The notes: generated from the letters alone by a model not told the origin. A DNA stretch of 64,000 bases from Salinimonas iocasae (GCF_006228385.1 NZ_CP039852.1:3674001-3738000), one strand, 5' to 3'. Shown: positions 8,428 through 18,999, counted from the first letter of the stretch. Made by a program: numbers and translations.

Positions 8428-10479
8428 ATGAGGCGAGCCAGTCGTACTTTGCTATCTAAACTTACCGCCGCAGCCTGCGCCGCGCTGTTAAGTATCAGCG
8501 TTTCTGTTACCGCTGCAGAGTATATGCCGAACTTCAAAGACACCGATATCAACGAATTTATCAATGTTGTCGGCAAAAACCTGCAAAAAACCATCATTGT
8601 TGACCCGAATGTACGCGGCAAAATCAGTGTTCGCAGTTACGACATGCTGGATGAAGAACAGTATTACCAGTTCTTCCTGAACGTTTTGCAGGTATACGAC
8701 TTTGCAGTCGTTGAAATGCCTAACGGAGTGTTAAAGATTGTCCGTTCAAAAGACGCCAAAACATCGAATATACCGGTGGTTGAAGGCTCACTGAAAGACG
8801 GCGATGAAATGATTACCCGCGTGGTTCCGGTATATAATGTTCCGGTACGCGAGCTGGCTCCTATTCTGCGCCAGCTAAATGACCAAGCCGGCGGCGGTAA
8901 CGTGGTGAGCCACGACCCGTCAAATGTAATGATGCTTACCGGTCGAGCGGCGGTGGTCAATCGCCTGGTTGAGATAATTGAGCGGGTTGATAAAGCCGGC
9001 GATGAAGAGGTTGAAATCGTTAAGCTGCGTTATGCATCAGCGTCTGAAATGGTACGCATCGTTGATAGCATCAACAGCTCCCAGGGCAAAAATGCGGCAA
9101 ATGGCAAGTCGGCGCCCCGTGCAGTAGCCGATGACAGAACCAACTCGGTGATTGTCAGTGGCGAAGAAAAGGCCCGTCAGCGTATTGTTAACCTGATAAA
9201 GCGCATGGACCAGGAGCTGGAGTCCAACGGTAATACTCGTGTCATCTTCCTGAACTATGCCAAAGCAGAAGACCTGGTCAAAGTACTACAGGGTGTGTCG
9301 GCCAGTATTCAGGCCGAAGAGAGCAGTGCCGGAAACAATGCAGCGCGCCGTCAAAGCAGCGCAAATCGCGATATCTCGATTGATTCACATAAAGACTCAA
9401 ACGCGGTAGTGATCACCGCCGAACCTGACATGATGCAATCGCTGGAAGAAGTCATTCGCCAGCTTGATGTCCGCCGTGCACAGGTTCAAGTTGAGGCCAT
9501 TATTGTAGAAGTCTTTGAAGGTGACGGCACGACTCTGGGTGTGCAGTGGGTGTCAGAGGAAGGCGGCGGCACACAGTTTAATAACGGTGTTGTTCCTGTA
9601 GGTTCACTGGGCGTTGCGTTAAGACAGGCAGAAGATCGAACCGTTGATGAATCCTATGTGACCGAAGAAGGAAATGTGGTTCAGCGTGAGCGTACCGTTG
9701 AAGGTAACCTGACACCACTGGCAAACCTGTTAGGCGGGGCCAATGGCCTGATTGCCGGTGTGATTGAAAATGGCTGGGGCGCCGTGGTTCAAGCCGTGAG
9801 TACCGATACCAATTCAAATGTTCTGGCCACACCCCACCTGACTACTATGGATAATGAAGAAGCCTTTTTCATCGTGGGTCAGGAAGTACCGATTATTACC
9901 GGTACCACCACCGGTGATAACAACTCCAATCCGTTCCAGACCGTTGAGCGTCAGGAAGTCGGCATTAAGCTTAAAGTTACGCCACAAATCAATGAAGGCG
10001 ATGCGGTACAGCTGACTATTGAGCAGGAAGTTTCCAGTGTCAGTGGTGCCACCTCTGTTGATATTTCTATTAATAAGAGACAAATCAAAACCACGGTTAT
10101 CGTTGATGATGGCGGCACTATCGTTTTAGGCGGCCTGATAGACGAAGACGTTCAGGAAAGTGTATCCAAGGTGCCGCTGCTGGGTGATATCCCTATTCTG
10201 GGGCACCTGTTCAAAACAACCTCCACCAGCAAGCGTAAACGCAACCTGATGGTGTTCCTGCGTCCTAAAATTGTACGTGATGGCGTGACCATGAATGAAA
10301 TCAGTCATCGCAAATATAACTTTATTCGCGCCCAGCAGATTCGCCACCAGCAGAAAGGCGAAACCTTCCTGGATGCGAATGAGCAGCCGTCTATGCCAGA
10401 GTGGGATGATGCGCTGGCTCTGCCACCGACCTTTGAAGAATATATTCTTGAGCAGAATAGAAAGGAAGATAACGACTAA
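8428..10479 (+). CDS. gspD: Type II secretion system secretin GspD
   Basis: GspD is the outer-membrane channel of the type II system. The 683-residue protein has a signal peptide (cleaved near TAAEYMPNF), the N0 domain ([15 protein letters not shown]) and repeated N1-N3 domains (including [10 protein letters not shown]). The secretin core starts from about residue 430, with [17 protein letters not shown], the [11 protein letters not shown] gate segment and [14 protein letters not shown]. No S-domain pilotin tail is obvious. The final stop shares one base with the gspE start (TAATG). Confidence 0.97.
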   Translation: MRRASRTLLSKLTAAACAALLSISVSVTAAEYMPNFKDTDINEFINVVGKNLQKTIIVDPNVRGKISVRSYDMLDEEQYYQFFLNVLQVYDFAVVEMPNGVLKIVRSKDAKTSNIPVVEGSLKDGDEMITRVVPVYNVPVRELAPILRQLNDQAGGGNVVSHDPSNVMMLTGRAAVVNRLVEIIERVDKAGDEEVEIVKLRYASASEMVRIVDSINSSQGKNAANGKSAPRAVADDRTNSVIVSGEEKARQRIVNLIKRMDQELESNGNTRVIFLNYAKAEDLVKVLQGVSASIQAEESSAGNNAARRQSSANRDISIDSHKDSNAVVITAEPDMMQSLEEVIRQLDVRRAQVQVEAIIVEVFEGDGTTLGVQWVSEEGGGTQFNNGVVPVGSLGVALRQAEDRTVDESYVTEEGNVVQRERTVEGNLTPLANLLGGANGLIAGVIENGWGAVVQAVSTDTNSNVLATPHLTTMDNEEAFFIVGQEVPIITGTTTGDNNSNPFQTVERQEVGIKLKVTPQINEGDAVQLTIEQEVSSVSGATSVDISINKRQIKTTVIVDDGGTIVLGGLIDEDVQESVSKVPLLGDIPILGHLFKTTSTSKRKRNLMVFLRPKIVRDGVTMNEISHRKYNFIRAQQIRHQQKGETFLDANEQPSMPEWDDALALPPTFEEYILEQNRKEDND

Positions 10480-12035
10480 TGGCAGAGCACGATGAGCAAC
10501 TTCAACAAGCCGCCATGCTGGCTCAGGAAGATACACTGGATGCAGAACCTGAAGAGCAACAGGCGGATCCGCGCCAGCTGAGTTTCGGCTTTGCCAAGCG
10601 CAACAAAGTGCTGCTTGAAACAAACACCGAGCCTGCTGTGCTCTACTACACCGCGGCCACACCTTTTACCGTTTTTGCAGAAGTTCGACGCTTTTTCGGT
10701 GAACCTTTTACGCTCACTGAAATCGATGATGAGAAGTTCGATCATCTGTTAACCCAGGCGTTTCAGCGTGATTCGTCGGCGGCCAAACAGCTTATGGAAG
10801 ATTTGGGTAATGAAAGTGATTTGTTTGCGCTGGCAGACGAACTACCGGACACCGAAGATCTGCTGGACAGCGAAGACGACGCCCCCATTATCAAGCTGAT
10901 CAATGCCATGCTGGGCGAGGCGATAAAAGAAGGCGCGTCGGATATTCATATTGAGACCTTTGAAAACCAGCTGATTGTGAGGTTTCGGGTAGACGGTGTA
11001 TTGCGTGAGATCCTGCGTCCAAACCGTAAGCTTTCCTCCATGCTGGTTTCACGTATCAAGGTTATGGCAAAACTGGATATTGCCGAGAAGCGCGTGCCAC
11101 AGGATGGCCGTATCACTTTGCGCATTGCCGGGCGCGCTGTTGATGTGCGGGTTTCGACCATGCCTTCCAGTCATGGCGAGCGCGTCGTATTACGTTTGCT
11201 GGATAAAAACAATGCACGATTGAATCTTGCTGATTTGGGAATGACCAAAGCGAACCGTGATAAGTTCGATGACCTGATTCGAAAGCCCCACGGCATCATT
11301 CTGGTGACGGGCCCGACAGGTTCCGGTAAAAGTACCACCCTGTATGCAGGCCTTTCTGAGATAAACAGTAAAGACCGCAATATTCTGACCGTTGAAGATC
11401 CTATTGAATTTGATTTGGCTGGGATTGGTCAGACCCAGGTGAATCCTCGGGTTGATATGACCTTTGCGCGCGGACTTCGCGCGATACTACGTCAGGATCC
11501 TGATGTTGTGATGGTAGGTGAGATACGTGATGCTGAAACGGCGCAAATTGGTGTTCAGGCCAGCTTGACGGGCCACCTGGTATTATCAACGCTGCATACC
11601 AACACCGCCGCAGGCGCGATTACCCGTCTTGAGGATATGGGTATAGAGCCATTTTTGCTGTCTTCAAGTTTGCTGGCGGTCCTATCACAGCGTCTGGTCA
11701 GAACACTTTGCCCTGAATGTAAGGAATCTCACCAGCCCACCACTCAGGAAGCCGAGGTGCTTGGCGTGAGTGATCTGGCATCATACCCTGACATTTATGC
11801 ACCTAAAGGCTGTGCGGCCTGCAACCAAACCGGCTATCGCGGCCGGACCGGTATTCACGAACTGCTTACCATTGATGAAACCATTCGCGAGCTGATGCAT
11901 GAAGGTAAAGGGGAACAGGCCATTGAGCGCTATGTTCGGCGTACTACCCCAAGCATACGCGAAGATGGCTGTCGAAAAGTACTGGCCGGCATGACCTCAT
12001 TGGAAGAAGTACTGCGGGTCACGCGGGAAGATTAA
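10479..12035 (+). CDS. gspE: Type II secretion ATPase GspE
   Basis: GspE is the cytoplasmic hexameric ATPase that powers pseudopilus assembly. In 518 residues it has an N-terminal GspL-binding domain (about 35-110), an N2E domain ([20 protein letters not shown]) and a RecA-like C-terminal domain. The latter carries Walker [11 protein letters not shown], the Asp box, Walker [13 protein letters not shown] and the His box [12 protein letters not shown] tetracysteine zinc motif (CPEC, then CAAC) precedes the end. All catalytic signatures are intact. gspF starts 2 bp after its stop. Confidence 0.97.
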   Translation: MAEHDEQLQQAAMLAQEDTLDAEPEEQQADPRQLSFGFAKRNKVLLETNTEPAVLYYTAATPFTVFAEVRRFFGEPFTLTEIDDEKFDHLLTQAFQRDSSAAKQLMEDLGNESDLFALADELPDTEDLLDSEDDAPIIKLINAMLGEAIKEGASDIHIETFENQLIVRFRVDGVLREILRPNRKLSSMLVSRIKVMAKLDIAEKRVPQDGRITLRIAGRAVDVRVSTMPSSHGERVVLRLLDKNNARLNLADLGMTKANRDKFDDLIRKPHGIILVTGPTGSGKSTTLYAGLSEINSKDRNILTVEDPIEFDLAGIGQTQVNPRVDMTFARGLRAILRQDPDVVMVGEIRDAETAQIGVQASLTGHLVLSTLHTNTAAGAITRLEDMGIEPFLLSSSLLAVLSQRLVRTLCPECKESHQPTTQEAEVLGVSDLASYPDIYAPKGCAACNQTGYRGRTGIHELLTIDETIRELMHEGKGEQAIERYVRRTTPSIREDGCRKVLAGMTSLEEVLRVTRED

Positions 12036-12037
12036 TT

Positions 12038-13255
12038 ATGGCAGCATTTTCCTATAAGGCGGTCAATCATAAGGGCCGTAATAGCAGCGGCGTTATTGAG
12101 GCAGACAATGCCCGTCAGGTAAGACAGCAACTGCGGGAAAAAGGCCTGATTCCTGTTCAGGTGGAACAGGTTGCTGAAAAAAACAAACAACAAAAATCAG
12201 GGTTTCAATTTTTCGCCCCCCGAGTTTCCGCCTCAGAACTGGCGTTGATGACTCGCCAGCTGGCTACACTTGTCGAATCTGCGCTGCCAATTGAAGAAGC
12301 GCTTCTGGCAGTTGCTGATCAAAGCAGCAAACCTACCCAGCGCAATATGATGATGGCGGTACGCAGTAAGGTGGTAGAAGGCCATGGGCTGGCAGATGCC
12401 ATGGGTGAGTTTCCCAGTGTGTTTGATGATCTCTACCGTGCTATGGTGGCCGCAGGCGAAAAGTCAGGTCACCTGGATACCGTATTAAATCGTTTAGCTG
12501 ACTATACAGAGCGGCGCCAGCAAACCCGCAGCCAGATTATCCAGGCAATGGTATACCCGTCACTGATGATGTTTTTCGCCGTTGCCATCGTTGTGCTGCT
12601 GTTAACCATCGTTGTACCCGAAATTGTCGGGCAGTTTGATAACATGGGTCAGGAACTTCCGGCGATTACACAGGTACTAATCAGTACCAGTGAGTGGTTA
12701 CAGAATTACGGCCTGTATCTGGCTGTTTTTATCGTGTTACTGATTGTCGGCATTCGTCAGGCACTGAAAAACCCTGCGCTGAGGCTTAAATATCACAAAC
12801 TGATATTAAAAACGCCTCTGCTGGGAAAAATTTCAAAAGGCCTGAATACATCACGTTTTGCACGCACTCTGAGTATATTGACCTCCAGCGCAGTACCGCT
12901 GCTGGAAGCAATGCGTATATCCGGCGATGTGCTGGAGAACCGCTACATGAAACAGCAGATTGAAGCAGCAACAATTAATGTGAAAGAAGGGAGCAGTCTG
13001 CGCGCCGCGCTGGACCACACCAAGATGTTTCCGCCCATGATGATGCATATGATTTCTTCGGGCGAGAAGTCCGGTGAATTACAAAATATGCTTGGCCGGG
13101 CAGCGGATAATCAGGACAGGGAATTTGAGTCGCTGGTCAATGTGTCACTGAAGACCTTTGAACCGCTTCTTATTGTGACAATGGCAGGCGTGGTACTGTT
13201 TATTGTATTGGCAATCTTGCAGCCCATTCTGGGCTTAAATCAAATGGTGAGTTAA
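12038..13255 (+). CDS. gspF: Type II secretion platform protein GspF
   Basis: GspF is the polytopic inner-membrane platform protein that couples GspE to pseudopilin movement. The 405-residue sequence shows two repeated GspF cytoplasmic domains, beginning ASELALMTRQLATLVESALP and TSRFARTLSILTSSAVPLLE. Three membrane spans are seen, at about residues 170-195 (MVYPSLMMFFAVAIVVLLL), 225-245 and 375-395. Length and repeat structure match the family. It starts 2 bp after the gspE stop, and gspG follows after 2 bp. Confidence 0.97.
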   Translation: MAAFSYKAVNHKGRNSSGVIEADNARQVRQQLREKGLIPVQVEQVAEKNKQQKSGFQFFAPRVSASELALMTRQLATLVESALPIEEALLAVADQSSKPTQRNMMMAVRSKVVEGHGLADAMGEFPSVFDDLYRAMVAAGEKSGHLDTVLNRLADYTERRQQTRSQIIQAMVYPSLMMFFAVAIVVLLLTIVVPEIVGQFDNMGQELPAITQVLISTSEWLQNYGLYLAVFIVLLIVGIRQALKNPALRLKYHKLILKTPLLGKISKGLNTSRFARTLSILTSSAVPLLEAMRISGDVLENRYMKQQIEAATINVKEGSSLRAALDHTKMFPPMMMHMISSGEKSGELQNMLGRAADNQDREFESLVNVSLKTFEPLLIVTMAGVVLFIVLAILQPILGLNQMVS

Positions 13256-13257
13256 TA

Positions 13258-13707
13258 ATGAAATACATGTCTCGTTCTTCAGGCTTCACGCTTATTGAGG
13301 TCATGGTTGTACTGTTTATTATTGGAATTATGGCTGCGTTTGTAGCGCCTCAGATTCTGGGCGAATCCGACAATGCACGTTTGCAAAAAGCAGCCATTGA
13401 CATTCGTCAGCTGGAAAACGCATTACAAATGTACAAGCTGAAAAACAGCCGTTATCCCACCACCGAGCAAGGGCTTGATGCATTGGTAACTGCCCCCACG
13501 ATTGAGCCGATTCCTCGTAATTATCCGCCAGAAGGTTTTCTTAAACGTCTTCAAAACGACCCGTGGGGTAATTCCTATGAGTTGATGAGCCCTGGTGAGA
13601 TGGGCACCATCGATATCTACTCAAATGGTCCGGATGGTCAGCCTGGTACCGATGATGATATTGGTAACTGGAACATGCACGAGTATCTGGGCAACTCTGC
13701 CGGCTGA
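13258..13707 (+). CDS. gspG: Major pseudopilin GspG
   Basis: GspG is the main subunit of the periplasmic pseudopilus. The 149-residue precursor has a short leader ending in Gly before the prepilin peptidase site (SSG/FTLIEVMVV) with the conserved Glu at mature position 5. A hydrophobic alpha-helix follows, then a globular C-terminal domain whose acidic loop GPDGQPGTDDDIGNW matches the calcium-binding site of GspG proteins. The cognate prepilin peptidase is not encoded in the window. The stop TGA overlaps the gspH ATG by one base. Confidence 0.97.
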   Translation: MKYMSRSSGFTLIEVMVVLFIIGIMAAFVAPQILGESDNARLQKAAIDIRQLENALQMYKLKNSRYPTTEQGLDALVTAPTIEPIPRNYPPEGFLKRLQNDPWGNSYELMSPGEMGTIDIYSNGPDGQPGTDDDIGNWNMHEYLGNSAG

Positions 13708-14348
13708 TGATGGCAGCAGCAGCACAATATCAGCACCCGGTTAGGGTGCGCGGGTTCACCCTGCTGGAAGTAATGATCGTGTTGCTACTAATGGGACTGG
13801 CTGCAAGCTATGTCGTATTTAATGCGGTAGGCACAGAGCCTGCCGATGAGCTGGAAGAGCAGGTTCGCCGCATACAGGTTGTTACCGATATGGCTTCTGA
13901 TTATGCGGTAATGAATCAGAAGCAGATGGGGATCCGCTTTGAACCTGACGAGGGTGTTTATTACTTTGTCTTTCTGAACGAAGAAAATGAATGGCAACGC
14001 CTTGAAGAAAACGACATTTACGCCGAGCGTCAGCTTCCTGAACCCTTTTACTTCACTTTGAATCTGGACGATTTACCCTGGGAACAGGATTCTTTAATGG
14101 CCGACCGGGAAATCTTTGACGAAGATTTTGCGCTGGGCGATGCCCAAACCGACATTGGTAATGAAGAAGACAAGCGTCTGCCTCCCCCGCAGGTGCTGAT
14201 TATGCCCAGCGGTGACATCACCCCCTTCCTACTGACCTTTCACTATGAGCCTGGGTTTGGCAGCGATTTGCCTGTCTACTACCAGCTTAAAAATGAAGAT
14301 TTACCGCCGCTGGAACTGGACGGTCCGCTGGAGCAGGTGCCGCAATGA
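13707..14348 (+). CDS. gspH: Minor pseudopilin GspH
   Basis: This 213-residue minor pseudopilin is part of the pseudopilus. The leader is about 16 residues long and ends RVRG/FTLLEVMIVLLLMG, with the conserved Glu5 present. The C-terminal domain is acidic and beta-rich, with several Asp/Glu stretches (DEDFALGDAQTDIGNEEDK). Family members vary widely in this domain. The start ATG (MMAAAAQ) overlaps the gspG stop by one base, and the 3' end overlaps gspI by 4 bp (ATGA), so these genes are translationally coupled. Confidence 0.93.
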   Translation: MMAAAAQYQHPVRVRGFTLLEVMIVLLLMGLAASYVVFNAVGTEPADELEEQVRRIQVVTDMASDYAVMNQKQMGIRFEPDEGVYYFVFLNEENEWQRLEENDIYAERQLPEPFYFTLNLDDLPWEQDSLMADREIFDEDFALGDAQTDIGNEEDKRLPPPQVLIMPSGDITPFLLTFHYEPGFGSDLPVYYQLKNEDLPPLELDGPLEQVPQ

Positions 14349-14773
14349 AGCCAGCGGTATCGTTCAAATCAATGGCATCGAGCCGCGGTATGACACTGCT
14401 GGAGGTAATGATTGCCTTATTCGTGTTCGCCCTGGCAGGCACTGCTGTCATGAAAGCTGCCTCATCACACCTTAACAGTATATCTCAGATAGAGGACATT
14501 ACGTTTGCGACCTGGGTGGCATCAAACCGGCTAAATCAGTTAAAGCTTGATGACACGTGGCCACCCAAAAATGACCAGAAAGGCTCGATGGAGATGGCGG
14601 AGCGCACCTGGTACTGGCAACAGAAGGTTGAGAAAACCAATGATGATACATTGCGTCAGGTTGAAATTACTGTAGGACTGGATGAACTGTATTCCTCTTC
14701 AGTGACCAGTGTAAAAACCTTTGTGACCAAGCCGGCGCAACGCGGCGCTAATAGCGGTGCTGATAATGGCTAG
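14345..14773 (+). CDS. gspI: Minor pseudopilin GspI
   Basis: This 142-residue minor pseudopilin forms, with GspJ and GspK, the tip complex that starts pseudopilus assembly in studied systems. The leader ends SSRG/MTLLEVMIALFVFALAG with Glu5 present. The GspI-type downstream stretch ASNRLNQLKLDDTWP follows. The ATG at 14345 overlaps the gspH stop in an ATGA junction. Confidence 0.94.
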   Translation: MKPAVSFKSMASSRGMTLLEVMIALFVFALAGTAVMKAASSHLNSISQIEDITFATWVASNRLNQLKLDDTWPPKNDQKGSMEMAERTWYWQQKVEKTNDDTLRQVEITVGLDELYSSSVTSVKTFVTKPAQRGANSGADNG

Positions 14774-15398
14774 GATATCGCGCGGCTTTACGCTGATTGA
14801 GATTCTGGTCGCTATGTCGATATTTTCGCTAATCGGTCTGGCATCTACCGGTATTCTTACCTCGGTTATCGACAGTGACGAAATCTCACAGGAGCGGTTT
14901 CAGAAATTGCAGTCGCTGCAGCGCGCAATGCTTATTATTGAACGTGATATGTTGCAGGCAATTCCCAGGCGCGTGCGGTTTGACGGTGAACGCACCGAGA
15001 TCGTTATGAAAGGTGGCATGACCGAAGACAGCGACGCTGATGGTGTCGGATTTGTCCGGGGAGGCTGGCAGAATCCACAGTTGATGCTGCCAAGAAGCAC
15101 GCAGCAGTTTGTAGCTTACCGCCTCAATGATGAGAAGCTTGAACGGGTCTATTCCAATTACGTTGACAATGTCATTGGCTATGAGCCGAAAGTGAGGGTG
15201 TTGTTAGATAATGTCATTGACCTGAACATTGAGTTTTATGTGCAGGCTGAAGATGATTCGGGGTTTGGCGATAATAGTCTCAACTGGAATGAAAGCTTCA
15301 CCGGCGCCAAACTTCCCCGGGCTGTAGCGTTTGAAATTGAAACCCGTGACTTTGGCATACTGCGCCGCGAGTTCGCGCTATCGGGAAATGGGTCATGA
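14766..15398 (+). CDS. gspJ: Minor pseudopilin GspJ
   Basis: This is a minor pseudopilin of the tip complex. I place the start at the ATG at 14766 (MARISRGF), giving 210 residues; a GTG nine bases upstream is an alternative. Both overlap the end of gspI, and neither has a clear Shine-Dalgarno. The prepilin site is RG/FTLIEILVAMSIFSLIG with Glu5. The downstream segment RAMLIIERDMLQAIPRRVR is characteristic of GspJ. The stop overlaps the gspK start (ATGA). Confidence 0.94.
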   Translation: MARISRGFTLIEILVAMSIFSLIGLASTGILTSVIDSDEISQERFQKLQSLQRAMLIIERDMLQAIPRRVRFDGERTEIVMKGGMTEDSDADGVGFVRGGWQNPQLMLPRSTQQFVAYRLNDEKLERVYSNYVDNVIGYEPKVRVLLDNVIDLNIEFYVQAEDDSGFGDNSLNWNESFTGAKLPRAVAFEIETRDFGILRREFALSGNGS

Positions 15399-16381
15399 AA
15401 CGCCTGAAGCAACAACAGGGAGTCGCCCTGTTAATTGTAATGATGATAGTGGCACTGGTCACAATCATCGCGACCCAGATGGGTACCCGACTGCAGCTGC
15501 AAATTCAGCGTACCGCTAATCTGAAAGAGAACAATCAGGCTTATTGGTATGCCATGGGCGCTGAAGCATTTGCGCGTCAGTCGCTGAAAAAACTGATGGA
15601 AGAAACGTCCGATAAAATAACGCTCAATCAGCCGTGGGCGCAGGAATTTGCCTACCCGGTTGACGGCGGTACGATAGAAGCCCGGCTAGAAGATATGTCC
15701 AGCTGTTTTAACTTAAATGCGATGCTCGGATCGGCCCCAAACGATCGTCAGTCGCAAAACAGCGATGCTATGGATGCATTTCACCGCATGCTGTTAATGG
15801 CTGAGATTCAGGACATGACAAGTTATGATGCTGATACGCTCAGGGACAGTCTGGCAGACTGGATTGATGAAGATAGCCAGATGCGTCCCTACGGCGCCGA
15901 AGACAGCGAATATGAATCCAGACCGTCTCCCTACCTGGCAGCTAACGGCCCTATGACAGCGCAGTCTGAGATTCGCCTGGTCAACGGTATGAAGCCCGGT
16001 TGGATCAGAAAACTTCTACCGCTGGTTTGTGTCGTCCCTGATGTCACTGAGCTTAGCATTAACGTTAATACAGTGGATGAAAGCAAGGCTGCTCTCCTGG
16101 CAGGTGTGACTGGTTTATCCATGGCACAGGCGCAAAATATAATTGGTTCGCGGCCAGCCGATGGATGGGAATCTGCCGAGGACTTTCTGCAAGATCCGGC
16201 AATATCAGCGCTCGATCTGACAGAAACCCAAAGAGGCTGGTTTAAAGTCACCACAGAACATTTTCTTTTGCATACAAAAGCTCGCTACAATGAAGCATCA
16301 TTTTCGATGACATCCGTACTTCAGGCCTCTGAGGCTGCGCCGGCAAAAGTCCTGCGACGTGAGTTTTTAGGAGTAGACTAA
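15395..16381 (+). CDS. gspK: Pseudopilus tip protein GspK
   Basis: GspK is the large minor pseudopilin that caps the pseudopilus. The 328-residue protein has leader MKRLKQQQG/VALLIVMMIV and lacks Glu at mature position 5, as expected for GspK. A large inserted domain (about residues 80-310) contains SAM-like helical regions, including ELSINVNTVDESKAALLAGV and the LNAMLGS segment. The ATG overlaps the gspJ stop, and the stop overlaps the gspL ATG by one base. Confidence 0.95.
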   Translation: MKRLKQQQGVALLIVMMIVALVTIIATQMGTRLQLQIQRTANLKENNQAYWYAMGAEAFARQSLKKLMEETSDKITLNQPWAQEFAYPVDGGTIEARLEDMSSCFNLNAMLGSAPNDRQSQNSDAMDAFHRMLLMAEIQDMTSYDADTLRDSLADWIDEDSQMRPYGAEDSEYESRPSPYLAANGPMTAQSEIRLVNGMKPGWIRKLLPLVCVVPDVTELSINVNTVDESKAALLAGVTGLSMAQAQNIIGSRPADGWESAEDFLQDPAISALDLTETQRGWFKVTTEHFLLHTKARYNEASFSMTSVLQASEAAPAKVLRREFLGVD

Positions 16382-17580
16382 TGGAACATTTGGTAGTGCG
16401 CCTGGGCGCCCGGTATGAAGATCCGGTTCAATGGCTGGTTCTGGATACAAACAGCAAAGAGGTTATGTCGTCGGGCGAACTGGATTCGGCAGGCGCACTG
16501 GACACACTGACAGAGCGCACGGGGCATCATACTGCCATCGCGCTGGCACCCGGTAGTGAAATTTTGCTGACCTGGGTGACGTTACCGCCTCGGGCCGGCA
16601 GAAAGATAATCAGTGCGATTCCCTATATGCTTGAGGACGAGCTGGCTTCAGATATCAATGAGCAGTTCTTCGCTCTGGGGCCTAAAGTTGGCGATGAGCA
16701 GGCTGTTGCTGTTGTCAGTCGTAGTTTGCTGAAAGAATGGCTGCAGTGGCTCAGTGAAGCAGGCATACAGTGCCATCACATGTTACCCGATGTATTGGCA
16801 GTGCCGCACAATGAAAATGGCTGGACGCTGGTCGCTATTGGAGAACAGCTGATATTGCGCGAAGATCGCTGGAAAGGTATGCAGGGTGAAGGCACCTGGA
16901 TTCTGCCAGCCTTTAGCCACATGGCCAAGCAACAGGAAACCCCGGTACAGCTAACTACCTACAGCGATATGTCACTGGAAAACCTGCCTAATGTCCACGC
17001 TCAACAGGCCCAGTTAGAATTACCTATGCAGGTGCTTGCTATAGAAGCGACGCAATCTGACATGAACCTGCTTCAGGGTGAGTTTAAAGTTAAACGGCAG
17101 CGCTCGGGGGCGCTCAGGCAGTGGGCGGTGGTTGCAGTGCTTGCTGTAGCGGTTCTGGTCACTGCTCTGGTCGATAAGGGAGCAATGCTGTATCAGCTGG
17201 AGCAGGACACTGCTGCCCTGGATACGCAAATTGACGAATTAGTCGAGCAGGCATTTCCTAATATGGGTACTTACCGGGATGTCAGACGAAAAATTCGCAG
17301 TGAACTGGCCCGACTGCAACAAGGTGGCGGTGGCGCATCAATGCTGGTAATGCTTGAACAGCTTCAGCCGGCATTCAATGGCTCCAGCGTGCGTCCACAA
17401 ACACTGCGTTTTGATGCCAATCGAACCGAAATTCGCATGCAGGCACTGGCGGGTAATTTCGAAGCACTGGAAACCTTTCGCAGGCAAGCAGAACAGGCTG
17501 GATTTACCGTTGAACAGGGTGCCATTAATAATCGGGATAACGCAGTGATTGGCAATGTGACCATCAGGAGTGAATCGTGA
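16381..17580 (+). CDS. gspL: Type II secretion platform protein GspL
   Basis: GspL is a bitopic inner-membrane protein that anchors the GspE ATPase. Residues about 1-240 form the cytoplasmic actin-like domain, beginning MEHLVVRLGARYEDPVQWLV. The single span is at about 245-265 (WAVVAVLAVAVLVTALV), followed by a periplasmic ferredoxin-like domain to residue 399. The gene is embedded in the gsp operon, and its TGA overlaps the GTG start of gspM. Confidence 0.95.
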   Translation: MEHLVVRLGARYEDPVQWLVLDTNSKEVMSSGELDSAGALDTLTERTGHHTAIALAPGSEILLTWVTLPPRAGRKIISAIPYMLEDELASDINEQFFALGPKVGDEQAVAVVSRSLLKEWLQWLSEAGIQCHHMLPDVLAVPHNENGWTLVAIGEQLILREDRWKGMQGEGTWILPAFSHMAKQQETPVQLTTYSDMSLENLPNVHAQQAQLELPMQVLAIEATQSDMNLLQGEFKVKRQRSGALRQWAVVAVLAVAVLVTALVDKGAMLYQLEQDTAALDTQIDELVEQAFPNMGTYRDVRRKIRSELARLQQGGGGASMLVMLEQLQPAFNGSSVRPQTLRFDANRTEIRMQALAGNFEALETFRRQAEQAGFTVEQGAINNRDNAVIGNVTIRSES

Positions 17581-18056
17581 ATATTATCACTGAAAAGTTT
17601 AAGGGCTTATCCGACAGGGAACAAAAGCTGGTTTTACTATGCGGTGTATTTCTGGTCATCTGCATTTTCTACTTCGCTGTCTGGAATCCGCTCAATCAGG
17701 GAATCGCCCAGGCACAGGCTAAAAAGGACAGCCAGCAGGAACTACTTGTCTGGATTAAACAAAATGCTGCTAAAGCCCGTCAGCTTCGTCGCTCCGGTGG
17801 TGGAGCCACGCAGTTTTCCGGTTCCCTTGCCCAGGCAGTGAGTCAGTCAGCAGCACGTTTTGATATTCCGGTATCGCGTATGCAACCGATCAACGACGAA
17901 ATACAGGTCTGGGTTGAGCAGGCGCCGTTTAACGCTGTGTTAGCCTGGCTTAACCAACTTGAAGAGCGCGGTATCTCAATTCTTCAGGTCGATATTAGTG
18001 AAACAGATGAACCCGGCCTGATAAAAATACGTCGCTTACAGCTAGGAGCATCATGA
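17577..18056 (+). CDS. gspM: Type II secretion platform protein GspM
   Basis: This 159-residue bitopic protein partners GspL. It opens with a short cytoplasmic stretch (FKGLSDREQKLVLL), then a span at about 20-40 (LCGVFLVICIFYFAVW) and a periplasmic ferredoxin-like domain. The start codon is GTG at 17577 with CAGGAG at 17566-17571, overlapping the gspL stop. Its 3' end overlaps the gspN ATG (ATGA). Confidence 0.94.
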   Translation: MNIITEKFKGLSDREQKLVLLCGVFLVICIFYFAVWNPLNQGIAQAQAKKDSQQELLVWIKQNAAKARQLRRSGGGATQFSGSLAQAVSQSAARFDIPVSRMQPINDEIQVWVEQAPFNAVLAWLNQLEERGISILQVDISETDEPGLIKIRRLQLGAS

Positions 18057-18808
18057 AAGCAAAAATTGGATGGATAATCGGTGGAATACTGGTTTTCCTG
18101 TTTTTCCTTATAGCCTATATTCCGGCCAGCCAGGTTACTACCCGAGTGTCGCTACCAGAGAATGTGTCACTGTATGGTGTGTCAGGCACAGTATGGGAGG
18201 GCAAGGCTGAACAGGTCATCGTTGATGGCCTTCCTGTAAACAATGTTCGATGGGATGTTCACCCGTTATGGTTGCTGATTGGCGATCTACATGTTTCCCT
18301 TAAAGGCGGCAATATCCGCTCCGCTGATGCAATATCCTTTTCCGGGCCACTTACCACAGGATTATTCTCAACCGATCGTATAAGCGTCAGCAATTTTTCG
18401 GCTTACGTACCGGTAGATCGTGTATTAGCTCAGGTCTCCCTGCCGTTACCGGTAAACGCATCCGGACGCTTCAAACTAACCATTCAGACGCTTGATTACG
18501 ATGGCCAGTGTAATGAATTAAATGGTCAGGGCAGCTGGCTAAACGCGGCGGTAGCCGGCACCCAGGGACCCATCGACTTTGGCAGTTACGATGCCGCATT
18601 GACCTGTACCGACGGCAAGTTTATCGTTAATGTTGAAGAGCCCAATAAGCTGGGTTTATCCATGCAGGCACAAGCTGATGCGCAGTTTAACGATATTTCC
18701 GTACAGGGGCGCTTCAAGCCAGACGCTGATTTGCCCAAAGAAGTGCATCAGGCCGCCAGATTTTTTGGTCAGCCAAACAGTAATGGTTATACACAATTTA
18801 AACTGTAG
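18053..18808 (+). CDS. gspN: Type II secretion protein GspN
   Basis: GspN is a 251-residue bitopic inner-membrane protein found in only some type II systems, and its exact role is unsettled. One span lies near the N-terminus (IGWIIGGILVFLFFLIAYI). The periplasmic part includes the family-typical GVSGTVWEGKAEQ, NNVRWDVHPLWLL and FSGPLTTGLFSTD segments. It is the last gene of the operon. A gspO prepilin peptidase and gspA/B are not linked here, so pilD elsewhere is expected to process the pseudopilins. Confidence 0.94.
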   Translation: MKAKIGWIIGGILVFLFFLIAYIPASQVTTRVSLPENVSLYGVSGTVWEGKAEQVIVDGLPVNNVRWDVHPLWLLIGDLHVSLKGGNIRSADAISFSGPLTTGLFSTDRISVSNFSAYVPVDRVLAQVSLPLPVNASGRFKLTIQTLDYDGQCNELNGQGSWLNAAVAGTQGPIDFGSYDAALTCTDGKFIVNVEEPNKLGLSMQAQADAQFNDISVQGRFKPDADLPKEVHQAARFFGQPNSNGYTQFKL

Positions 18809-18963
18809 TTCTCCCGTGTGTAGCCTTAACTAAAAGTAAATGCTACAGCGGCACTTCTGGCGGCTTAACAGGTGAAGTTTTGGGTGTTTTGCCGGTAGAT
18901 TACTGACTAATATATCCGGAATTGGTGATAGCAACGCCGCCATTCTGCAGCACTAATCAGCAC

Positions 18964-18999
18964 AAAAAAGCGCGCTACCGATGAGGTAGCGCGCTTTTT
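18964..18999. terminator. Bidirectional Rho-independent terminator between gspN and the ALDH gene
   Basis: A perfect 11-bp stem AGCGCGCTACC/GGTAGCGCGCT (18969-18979 with 18985-18995) has a 5-nt loop. A-run 18964-18969 lies on the left and T-run 18995-18999 on the right. It lies between convergent transcripts, 16 bp from the ALDH stop and about 160 bp after gspN. Confidence 0.92.

Noticed and set aside
10126..10662. A 178-codon minus-strand frame across gspD and gspE
   Set aside because: It is antisense to two well-supported genes and is explained by their codon bias.
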